Assembly (NCBI RefSeq): GCF_949628265.1
Contig: NC_088790.1
Span: 13,582,545 to 13,646,544, forward strand
Length of the DNA: 64,000 nt
Direction: 5' to 3'
From: Cloeon dipterum
Lineage: Eukaryota > Arthropoda > Insecta > Ephemeroptera > Baetidae
Positions 37,701 to 47,947 of this stretch are shown here, piece after piece. How positions within the stretch are numbered: position 1 is the stretch's first letter; each line of letters starts with the position of its first letter. The notes under the pieces are model-generated. The model saw only the letters and a program-made list of their open reading frames with translations. It made no database searches and had not been told where the DNA came from. A program made the position numbers and the translations under genes.

Positions 37701-37850
37701 ATAAAATTTATAAAACAAAATCGTGCAGACAGGTTTTCAAGGGTAAAATTTCACGGGGAATCCGAATCTTGCATTATTTTTTCAATTTGCAACGTTATAT
37801 ATTTCAGGGGAGCGAAAATTTGAATTTCAAGTCACCTAAAATTACGGCTG
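34774..37850. other. AT-rich intergenic DNA upstream of the zinc finger gene
   Basis: No gene is supported. A CpG-rich patch at about 36,000-36,130 (GCGGCCGAGCGAAGC, GCGAGCGAGCGC) could be the true promoter region of the minus-strand zinc finger gene. An open frame at 36,679-37,080 encodes a lysine-rich stretch of unknown origin. A diverged dispersed repeat occupies about 37,130-37,340. A CCAAT-type ATTGGTCAGCG lies at about 37,352. Confidence 0.5.
37130..37340. repeat. Dispersed repeat, copy 1 (diverged)
   Basis: The block contains ACTGTAAATTTTCGAGAAAA, then a GATAGATCTCGATGAGAGGA segment, then a second ACTGTAAATTTTGGAGAAAA. The same order of diverged motifs recurs at about 49,715-49,950 in a GOLIM4 intron. 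This suggests two old copies of one dispersed repeat. Confidence 0.4.
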
Positions 37851-37857
37851 ATGTGAG

Positions 37858-38102
37858 AGGCTCACCAGAACTGATAATATATGACCAGAATTCTGGTTGT
37901 ATCATGTGATCAAACGAAGAGCTCACCAGAACTGATCATGTATGACCAAAATTCTGGTTATATTTTATGATCATACGAAGAGCTCACCAGAATTGATAAT
38001 ATATAACCAAATTCTGTTGTTTTTCCGTATGATCACACGAGAGGATCGCTAGAGCTGATTGTATATAACCAAAGTCTGGCTATTTTTCTGTTTGATCATA
38101 TA
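37858..38102 (+). repeat. 61-bp tandem repeat, about four copies
   Basis: Units begin at about 37,860, 37,921, 37,982 and 38,042 with GCTCACCAGAACTGAT or a variant, and contain TATGACCAGAATTCTGG and a TGATCA-containing end. The first two copies are most alike; the fourth is strongly diverged. Each unit carries short internal palindromes. The array is non-coding. Confidence 0.8.
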
Positions 38103-38325
38103 ATACTAGTTCTTCTAAACCAGGGAGGGAGCTTGATCTTACTATATATTATCAGGTTCTGATCATTTGGTATTGGTTACTTTGGTTATTTTACAATATA
38201 AAATGATTGGATTTAGTAAATCACAAATGCTCATCTTTTTTCTGCAATATTCTCAAAATTTAATATTTGAATAGTGTAATTGTCAATACATATACATATT
38301 ATACCGTTCCCTGACAGCTTTGTAC

Positions 38326-38955
38326 TGTGGCAGTTCCCGCCACTCACTGGCGCAAGTCAAACTCATATTCTTCCAAATCAGTAGAGGGCAGTGTAACTGT
38401 GCGATAAGCGCGTTGCCTGCACTGACCCTTCCACCTCGCACGACGATGGTCATGTCAACCACTCACTCATCAGAATAGGAAATTCCGTGCGAGGAATTAT
38501 TTTAAAGCAGCAACGAGATTATTGTAACTGACCCACATTTGATCGGGGTAAGACATTAATTGTGATATATTATTTTTGTTGTAAACAGTCAATTTATTTA
38601 ATGTTCAATATTTGTGATTGTAAATTTTTTGTATTACAGTCCTGCACCACTACTATAACTAAGACGTGATTTAAAAGCTGAGTGGAATCAAAAGACGTTT
38701 TTTCCTTTATGTGCTCCGAGAGAATTAAGAAATGCACTTGTGACTGCTCGACCGCTGCAAGGCAATTGCGTATGTTACCTGCTGCAGCGACGAGGGCGGA
38801 ACAAAGGTAACTCGCCGTGCAGGTTGCATACTCTGCACGGCGGTCCCCATAGGCCTACTGTAGGTTACGATCGAGGAGCCCATAATGGAAAAAACGTCTT
38901 TTGATTCCACTCAGCTTTTAATTCACGTTTAAGTTATAGTAGTGGTGCAGGACTG
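38326..38955. mobile_element. Inverted-repeat element, copy 2
   Basis: The left part (38,326-38,636) matches copy 1 at 33,871-34,182. The right part is a ~320-bp foldback: the arm at 38,637-38,717 (from CAGTCCTGCACC) is the near-perfect reverse complement of 38,875-38,955 (ending GGTGCAGGACTG), around a ~155-bp spacer. Copy 1 carries one such arm. No reading frame is present. The structure suggests a non-autonomous inverted-repeat transposon or a nested pair. Confidence 0.6.
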
Positions 38956-40530
38956 TTTGAAAAGGTCAAGTTTGTGGTAATTACAGTTTTTTAAAATAAA
39001 CTTAATCTTGATTTTGCAGCCAACGCCATCTTGTAGTGGAGCGTAAAAGTGGCTGCAAGAACATTTGACGCAAAATAGGCGATAATTATATTAAAAACCT
39101 TTAGTCTCGATAGACTTAGGTAGCTAAATTTTTCAATACTTGAATATTTTTTAAAGCATGATGAGCAAAGAAACTATAGCCCTTCATTGTCAAAATTTGG
39201 CAAAAAGTTAAGAAAGTGAAATAATTGTTCGAAAAAAATTCATGATAATTAACATTAATTAATTTCTTTTGTTATTTTTCAAAAACTGTTTCAAAATTTG
39301 CAATAGGAGTGGAGATATGAAATATTGAAAATCAACTATCCTAAAAATCTTTTGAAGCCGTTTGAGCTGTAGTAGGGGCGAGCGCTGGTTTTTTCTCCGC
39401 AGATTTTATGTATGAAAAAATGTTTTAACTTAAATTATTAAAAATCTGCAAACTTTGGAAGCACGAATCATTAAAATTTGGCATCGGTTCTCTTAAGAAG
39501 AGTAAGATTATTTTCAGATAAACTTTTTCTAATTTTTATATTTCAGGCATAAGATGTCAAAAGCTGATAAATTATCATTAAAACTTAAATTTATTTCTTA
39601 AATTCTGTTAAATAATACCACAAACATACAACTGTATACGTAAATAACCAGGGAAATCGCCAATCATTTGCAAACAACATGATTCAATGTATTATGCATT
39701 TAAAGAGTTATTTAAAAAAATACTTAGTTGTATTTTTGATTATATTTATATATATTTTCTTTTCTATCAGTCGCATTTGCATGAAGTGCTCGTTTTTTAT
39801 AATTGAGTTTAAACTGCAAATTGTTCTTAAACAATTAGACTTTTTTAAGCAGCAGCAATAGAGTTGTAATTTTCTTTTTAATCCAAATAATCATTTAAAA
39901 TTTTTTTAAGGTTAAATTCATAGCATATTTTTTTTGATAGTGCCACTAGAGCCATATTAATTTTCCTTCATTAATATTTCGTTGGTGCAGCAACACTTGT
40001 TTTAATTGATTTTAGCCGGAAAAATGTTTTACGATTTCTTTTGAATGGCTTTCGAGTCACTCTGGTGCGCGGCGCGCGCTATTGTTCTCGTGCACATGCA
40101 CTCGCCTGCAGCCCCCAAATGCGACAAAGAGGCTGCTGACGATTTTCGCGATAGGATTAAGGGTAATTGTCAATTTTTACCGACTTTATTAGCCCATCCT
40201 GAATTTTACATATGTTGTTAGGGATGTTTCATAGTGTGTAACCTGAAATTTTGAGTAAAAAATTCGGGGGCTTTTGTTGGGAAATCGCGATTTTCGAAAA
40301 TTGAGAAGTTGAGATAGTAAATCCGAAATATCAAGGTATCTTCGGTCCAGATTGGAATTTTGATGTGGTTTTTCACCTTCAGGCGTAACCTTTTGAGTAG
40401 AACAAGTTTGCCATTGGTCAAATATTTGTAGGTCAAAGGTCAAGGTCACAAATTGGCATGCTAAATGATCAATTACAAATATCGCAAAATACGCCCCCTC
40501 GGATTTTTTTCATGAAAACGTAAAAAATGT
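38956..40530. other. AT-rich intergenic DNA
   Basis: No gene or RNA was recognised. A small CpG-rich spot lies at about 40,060-40,110. Other sequence is homopolymer-rich. Confidence 0.5.
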
Positions 40531-40999
40531 AGCCCCAAATGCGTAGAATCGAATGGTCAGGAGAAATCGATGGGCATCTTATGGGTGGGGGTAAAATCAA
40601 CCCTAAACCTTTCAGCTGGTTAGGGCAGGTCGAGACGAGTCCAACTGTGGTTAGTTTTTGCAATTCTGATGGTTAGAACCCGAGATTTGAGATTTGTAAA
40701 AATTTCAATATTTGAAAAATTTCATTTTTCTTTTCGCGCGCCGCTACTACTTGAAAAGTTTGAGACCAAAAGAATATTTAAGCACACCACTGGAAAGCTC
40801 GTTTATTTTTCTAGGTAATCATATGCATAACATGTGGGTTACATATCAAATTCCGACGTAAATTACGAAAGTAAAATCGCCGGATGATGTTGTCGTCGTG
40901 CCGGACGTTTGAATCAAATCCTTAAATTCAATATATCTCGCGATCTATGAGAGTGCCCATCGATTTCTCTTGACCATTCGATTCTACGCATTTGGGGCT
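40531..40999. repeat. Inverted repeat pair, ~46-bp arms 377 bp apart
   Basis: The 46-bp arm at 40,531-40,576 (AGCCCCAAATGCGTAGAATC...) is an almost exact reverse complement of 40,954-40,999 (ending GATTCTACGCATTTGGGGCT). The enclosed ~377 bp has no coding capacity. This may be a MITE, or part of a larger dispersed element whose flanks extend to about 40,200. Confidence 0.7.
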
Positions 41000-41337
41000 C
41001 GCATTGAACGAGCCCCTTTGTAAAAAGGCAACCAGGGTGGTCATATTGTGAAAGCAGCATTTGCAACCCCAAGCAATATGGGTATTCAAAGCCAGGTTAT
41101 TATTATTTCTTAAATTCTGCTTAAAATTAGTTATGCACCCACCGCGGAATTTTTACTAAAATTTGCACATTTCTATTTGCAGAAATTTTGGGCAAAACTG
41201 TGATAGCGATTTGTGCTTCAAACGAAAAACTAGAGCAGTTTGAATTCCTGCTTCGCACTATTCTGACACGTCACACAGCGAGCGAGGTAAAGCAAGCTGG
41301 CAAACAAGCAAGCAAGCAGGCAAAGCTAGAAGGAAGA

Positions 41338-41458
<121 letters not shown>

Positions 41459-41676
41459 CAGTAGCAATATTTTGTTCTCTCCCCTTGTAACATTCTTGAG
41501 AGCGTCCAGGGCACAATATGTATAATAACCCACAAAATAACCACCCACCTGGCGGATTTTGGAGCATTGTTATCACTTTTGTGGGGCTGTTGCTTGAACA
41601 GTTTGTAGGTAAAGCGCGTCGAGCGTCGATCCAACAGCTCCCACCATCTTGTTTTTGATTTTAGTCCTCGCTTTTT

Positions 41677-41700
41677 TCTCTCTCTCTCTCTCTCTCTCTC
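41677..41700 (+). repeat. (TC)n microsatellite
   Basis: About 12 TC repeats, followed by a GC-richer block containing more CTCTC motifs to about 41,760. Together with the AG run 220 bp upstream this forms a GAGA-rich interval. Confidence 0.9.
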
Positions 41701-41760
41701 GCCACCTCACCCGCTGCCGAGCTCTCTTCGTCTCTCTCGTCGTTTGCTTGCTTGTGTGTG

Positions 41761-42696
41761 TTGTAATAATATGTACAGTGGCAAGGCCAAGCGGACTTAC
41801 AACTCTTTAAACGATAATCTACTTCTTTGAGCGCGCCTGTATCGCACGCCAGATTCTTTATTGCGAATTCCGGAACGGCGATGTTTGATTGCTAAATACA
41901 AATTGGAGCTTTTATAATTTTCATTTAAATATATAACAGATTTTCACGTTCATGCACAAAGCAGGGGGATACGAGTCCCAAAGGGAACTTTTCAAAATGG
42001 CCACATGCTCCTTTGGCAAGTGGCAAATATTTTAAGGTACACGCATCAATAAATAAATAATGGGGAAAAGAAACCTTTACACGAAGAACACTCACTTGAG
42101 GGTTCTTCTTCCCCATATGGGCAATGGCATGGAGCATGAAACTCACCCCCCTCTCATACACGGAAGGTGTTGAAGCCCAAAACGTAAAATCTCAACTTAC
42201 AATTACATGGCCATTGGTGTCGTATGCTATTTCCTAAAAGAATGCACGTAACTCGTGAAACACACACTCAATAAGCAGAAACAATGCTGAATCTGAAACA
42301 AAAGAGAGCAAAATGTAAGCAATTGACTTTGGAAGCTAATTTTAAAAAAGTTCCGAGATAAAAACAACCGTAATATCGAAATACTAAAGGTATACACTTT
42401 AGGGCGATGATTGGGGCTGGAAATTAACTCGCACCCCTTATGGTTTGACGAGAGTAATTAAAAATGTACAAGCTTATGAGTTTCCACAGTGGCCGGCCGG
42501 CCCTGCCTCCGTCACTCATCTTACGCTTGTATCTGCGAGCCAGAAATTAATATGCCAGATTTCTAGATGATAGTATTGATGGAAACGAGAAAAAAGTGTG
42601 GTTTATTAACGTAGGGGGCGATTTATCATACTCGGCTATTATGCATAGGCTGAACCGAGCCAGTGGTCGACCCTTTTGGCTCTGGCCCAGCTGAAG
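41761..42696. other. Intergenic DNA, nothing recognised
   Basis: No supported gene. The minus-strand open frames at 41,925-42,161 and 42,547-42,858 have no splice support. The latter runs into the foldback element. Confidence 0.5.
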
Positions 42697-42899
42697 TACG
42701 ATCGTGAAGATAGCCGTTCGAGTTAGCCGCTCGCGAGAAGATAGCCGCTTTTTCAGCAATGCTGCCAACCTAAAATTTGTAAGGTAAAAAGAGGGTCGTA
42801 CGCATAAATATAATGGATGGGGGTGAATCGGATACTGCCCAAGTGAAGTAAAATGCAACTCTTAGTCGTAAAATAAAAATTTGAGCAAAAGAAAAGGGT

Positions 42900-43365
42900 T
42901 CCATTTAAGGGCTTAAAATTCGAGGGGTTGTTCCAGAGAGGAGTTCAATCTTGAAACCCTTTCCAATTTATTTAAACCGATGAAAATAATACTTCCTGCG
43001 AGTTTGAATTAATTTCAGCGTTCTTAACTCGAGAAAATTAAATAAAACTCCGTAAAATGGTCAATTTGGGTGAAAAATTCGAGGGGTGTCTCCTGAAGGG
43101 AGTTCGATCTCCTAACCCTCTTCAATTTATTTAAACCGATTAAAGTAATATTTCCTGCAATTTTGAATAGATTTCAGCGTTCCTAACTCGAGAAAATTAA
43201 AAAAAACTCCGTAAAATGGTCAATTTTAAGGGTTAAAAATTCCAGGGGTGTCTCCTGAGGTGAGTTCGATCTCCAAACCCTTTTCGATATATTTAAACCA
43301 ATGAAAACAATATTTCCTGCGAGTTTGAATTAATTTCACCGTTCCTAACTCGAGAAAACTCGACA
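42900..43365 (-). repeat. Tandem ~162-bp units, inverted block (3 units)
   Basis: Three units with GAGGGGTGTCTCCTGA-type starts occur at about 42,921, 43,080 and 43,242, spacing 159-162 bp. They are the reverse complement of the units to the right. The orientation switches abruptly at about 43,365, within CTCGAGAAAACTCGACACCC. Confidence 0.8.
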
Positions 43366-46300
43366 CCCCTCGAATTTTTAACCCTCAAATTTGACCGTTT
43401 TTCGGATTTTTATTTAATTTTCTCGAGTTAGGAAATCTATTTAAAATTGCAGGAAATATTGCTTTGATCGGTTTAAATAAATTGAAGAGGGTTAGAAGAT
43501 CGAACTCCCCTCAGGAGACACCCCTCGAATTTTTAACCCTTAAAATTGACCATTTTACGGAGTTTTATTTAATTTTCTCGAGTTAGGAACGCTGAAATTA
43601 ATTCAAACTCGCAGGAAATATTATTTTCATCGGTTTAAATAAATTGAAGAGGGTTAGGAGATCGAACTCCCCTCAGGAGAAACCCCACGAATTTTTAACC
43701 CTTAAAATTGACCATTTTACGGAGTTTTATTTAATTTTCTCGAGTTAGGAACAGTGAAATCTATTCAAAATTGCAGTAAATATTGCTTTCATCGGTTTAC
43801 ATCAATTGAAGAGGGTTAGGAGATTGAACTCCCCTAAGGAAACATTTCTCGAATTTTTAACCCCTAAAATTGACCATTTTACGGAGTTTTATTTAATTTT
43901 CTCGAGTTAGGAACGGTGAAAATAATTTAAACTCGCAGGAAATCTTGCTTTCATCGGTTTAAATAAATTGAACAGGGTTAGGAGATCGAACTCCTCTCAG
44001 GAGAAACCCCACGAATTTGTAACCCTTAAAATTGACCATTTTACGGAGTTTTATTTAATTTTCTCGAGTTAGGAACGGTGAAATTAATTCAAACTCGCAG
44101 GAAATATTGTTTTGATTGGTTTAAATATATCGAAAAGGGTTTGGAGATCGAACTCACCTCAGGAGACACCCCTCGAATTTTTAACCCTTAAAATTGACCA
44201 TTTTACGGAGTTTTATTTAATTTTCTCGAGTTAGGAACGGTGAAATCTATTCAAAATTGCAGTAAATATTGCTTTCATCGGTTTACATCAATTGAAGAGG
44301 GTTAGGAGATTGAACTCCCCTAAGGAAACATTTCTCGAATTTGTAACCCTTAAAATTGACCATTTTACGGAGTTTTATTTAATTTTCTCGAGTTAGGAAC
44401 GGTGAAATTAATTCAAACTCGCAGGAAATATTGTTTTGATTGGTTTAAATATATCGAAAAGGGTTTGGAGATCGAACTCACCTCAGGAGACACCCCTCGA
44501 ATTTTTAACCCTTAAAATTGACCATTTTACGGAGTTTTATTTAATTTTCTCGAGTTAGGAACGGTGAAATCTATTCAAAATTGCAGTAAATATTGCTTTC
44601 ATCGGTTTACATCAATTGAAGAGGGTTAGGAGATTGAACTCCCCTAAGGAAACATTTCTCGAATTTTTAACCCCTAAAATTGACCATTTTACGGAGTTTT
44701 ATTTAATTTTCTCGAGTTAGGAACGGTGAAAATAATTTAAACTCGCAGGAAATATTGCTTTCATCGGTTTAAATAAATTGAACAGGGTTAGGAGATCGAA
44801 CTCCTCTCAGGAGAAACCCCACGAATTTGTAACCCTTAAAATTGACCATTTTACGGAGTTTTATTTAATTTTCTCGAGTTAGGAACGGTGAAATTAATTC
44901 AAACTCGCAGGAAATATTGTTTTGATTGGTTTAAATATATCGAAAAGGGTTTGGAGATCGAACTCACCTCAGGAGACACCCCTCGAATTTTTAACCCTTA
45001 AAATTGACCATTTTACGGAGTTTTATTTAATTTTCTCGAGTTAGGAACGGTGAAATCTATTCAAAATTGCAGAAAATATTGCTTTCATCGGTTTACATAA
45101 ATTGAAGAGGGTTAGGAGATCGAACTCCCCTAAGGAAACATTTCTCGAATTTTTAACCCTTAAAATTGACACTTTTTCGGATTTTTATTTAATTTTCTCG
45201 AGTTAGGAAATCTATTTAAAATTGCAGGAAATATTGCTTTGATCGGTTTAAATAAATTGAAGAGGGTTAGAAGATCGAACTCCCCTCAGGAGACACCCCT
45301 CGAATTTTTAACCCTTAAAATTGACCATTTTACGGAGTTTTATTTAATTTTCTCGAGTTAGGAACGGTGAAATTAATTCAAACTCGCAGGAAATATTGTT
45401 TTCATTGGTTTAAATAAATTGAAAAGGGTTTGGAGATCGAACTCACCTCAGGAGAAACCCCTCGAATTTTTACCCTCAAATTTGACCCTTTTTCAGATTT
45501 TTTTTTAATTTTCTCGAGTTAGGAACGGTGAAATTAATTCAAACTCGCAGGAAATATTGCTTTCATTGGTTTAAATAAATTGAACAGGGTTAGGAGATCG
45601 AACTCCCCTCAGGAGACACCCCTCGAATTGTTAACCCTTAAAATTGACACTTTTTCGGATTTTTATTTAATTTTCTTGAGTTAGGAAATCTATTTAAAAT
45701 TGCAGGAAATATTGCTTTGATCGGTTTAAATAAATTGAAGAGGGTTAGAAGATCGAACTCCCCTCAGGAGACACCCTTCGAATTTTTAACCCTTAAAATT
45801 GACACTTTTTCGGATTTTTATTTAATTTTCTCGAGTTAGGAAATCTATTTAAAATTGCAGGAAATATTGCTTTGATCGGTTTAAATAAATTGAAGAGGGT
45901 TAGAAGATCGAACTCCCCTCAGGAGACACCCCTCGAATTTTTAACCCTTAAAATTGACAATTTTACGGAGTTTTATTTAATTTTCTCGAGTTAGGAACGG
46001 TGAAATTAATTCAAACTCGCAGGAAATATTGTTTTGATTGGTTTAAATATATCGAAAAGGGTTTGGAGATCGAACTCACCTCAGGAGACACCCCTCGAAT
46101 TTTTAACCCTCAAATTTGACCCTTTTTCGGATTTTGTTTTTAATTTTCTCGTGTTAGGAACGATGAAATTAATTCAAACTCGCAGGAAATATTGTTTTCA
46201 TTGGTTTAAATAAATTGAAAAGGGTTTGGAGATCGAACTCACCTCAGGAGACACCCCTCGAATTTTTACCCTCAAATTTGACCCTTTTTCGGATTTTTTT

Positions 46301-46600
46301 TTCAATTTTCTCGAGTTAGGAACGGTGAAATCTATTCAAACTCGCAGGAAATATTGCTTTGATCGGTTTAAATAAATTGAAGAGGGTTAGAAGATCGAAC
46401 TCTTCTCAGGAGACACCCCTCGAATTTTTAACCCTTAAAATTGACCATTTTACGGAGTTTTATTTAATTTTCTCAAGTTAGGAACGCTGAAATTAATTCA
46501 AACTCGCAGGAAATATTATTTTCATCGGTTTAAATAAATTGGAAAGGGTTTCAAGATTGTACTCCCCTCAGCAACCACCCCTCGAATTTTAAGCCCTTAA
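43366..46600 (+). repeat. Tandem ~162-bp units, forward array (~20 units)
   Basis: The landmark CATTTTACGG recurs at 43,551, 43,713, 43,875, 44,037, 44,199, 44,361, 44,523, 44,685, 44,847 and 45,009, an exact 162-bp period. Later units include a 155-bp variant lacking 7 bp after TTAGGAA, and variants with CTTTTTCGG in place of the landmark. A higher-order period of five units (810 bp) is visible between 43,713 and about 45,170. Units are AT-rich and non-coding. Confidence 0.92.
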
Positions 46601-46806
46601 ATGGCACCCTTTTCTTTTGCTCAAATTTTTATTTTACGACTAAGAGTTGCATTTTACTTCACTTGGGCAGTATCCGATTCACCCCATCCCTTAAATTTAT
46701 GCGTACGACCCTCTTTTTGCGTTGTAAATTTTAGGTTGGCAGCATTGCTGAAAAAGCGGCTATCTTCTCGCGAGCGGCTAACGCGAGCGGCCAACTTCAC
46801 ATTCGT

Positions 46807-47920
46807 CTGAATTCTTAAAATTTGTTTGGCCTGAAAAACGCGACCCGGCAACGTACATAGATCTACTTGCAGTACCACACCGTTTTGAGTAGCCACTGGT
46901 TATACGCTACTGCACATAAGGCTGGTGCAGAACCGACTCTTAACACATCGGCAGCGGCAGCAGCAACAATGGCGAGTGTGATAGGTTGCGTTTTGAAACG
47001 CTTCTTCCAGCTAAAGAATTAACGCTCCTGCCCATTCTCGTTGACTCTATCCCCGCTTAAATTCACTCACCGGGGCACAGTCGATGGCCGGGACACCAAA
47101 GGTGGCCCTAGCAGGCAAACTAGCGGAAAATTCGCACTATCGCAGTTTACAACAGCAAACACAACGAGTCCAACACGAGCAGGTGAACAATAAAGGCGAG
47201 AGAGCGAGAGAGTTGCCCAGAGATTCCGAGGATTTTGAGGGGAGCTGCGAGCTGCTTGCTTATTCGGTTCTTGCAGGCACAAACCTACCTACCTTTTGTG
47301 CAATTTTTACCGGTTTGATTTATCGTTTCACTTCAAAAACCGGTTAAAACAACTAACCGATTGAAAAATTGCGGTTTTTCTTTGAGAAACACCGGTTAAT
47401 TTTACTACTTCTCGCTTATAAAAATCACCGGCTTAAAAGATATTCGAGGTGTGTTTTAACCGATGGTAACTAGCGCCATCTCACGACAGAAAAAACAATC
47501 GGATGCAAAAACATTCGTAGTATGAGTTGCTGGACGAAAGAGAAGGGCTGTATGACACGAAATTTGGATTTAGCAGCGGCTTTGGCTTTGACTCTGCCCT
47601 TCGCTGTATTGACCACGGCTACAGATCAAATACAGCATATTCGTAGCGCTTCATCGAAAATAAGACGCTGAAACGTGCTGCAGACCGTATCAATACGATG
47701 TGTGGCACTTCAAATGTTCTTCAATGCTGCTGATGCTTCGGGTGGATTTATTTCGTATGCAGTTTTTTGTGTCCCTTTTTCTCTGAGGAAAGAGATAAGG
47801 ATGTAATAAAACTCCTCTAAACAAGAATTTGCCAGCTAAGCAACTCAGCATCACGCATTTGAAGTTTGTAAGCTTTAGCAAAAGAATTCAGTGACAAAAA
47901 AATATTTTCAATTTTTCAGG
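46807..47920. other. Region upstream of GOLIM4
   Basis: GC-richer DNA at 46,900-47,260, with GAGAG motifs near 47,200, probably includes the GOLIM4 promoter and a non-coding first exon that I could not delimit. A convincing acceptor (pyrimidine tract ending TTTTTCAG at about 47,920) lies 27 bp before the GOLIM4 start codon, implying an upstream leader exon. Confidence 0.4.
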
Positions 47921-47947
47921 TTAGCCGAATTATTGTTAGGCCTAATA

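Larger units (their letters stand above)
42697..46806. mobile_element. Foldback-type element with terminal inverted repeats and satellite core (~4.1 kb)
   Basis: The outer ~290 bp at each end (about 42,697-42,990 and 46,515-46,806) are reverse complements. Both contain AGCCGCTCGCGAGAAGATAG, the AGCAATGCTGCCAACC block and the stretch around AAGAGTTGCATTTTACTTCA (or its complement). Inside, ~162-bp tandem units run in reverse orientation from about 42,900 to 43,365, then flip and run forward to about 46,600. No transposase or other long reading frame is present. The architecture, long inverted repeats made partly of tandem units, is that described for foldback (FB) elements. Whether it moves is unknown. 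Confidence 0.7.

Noticed and set aside
42900..46600. CRISPR array
   Set aside because: Repeats are ~162 bp, contiguous without unique spacers, and in eukaryotic DNA; this is a satellite inside an inverted-repeat element.
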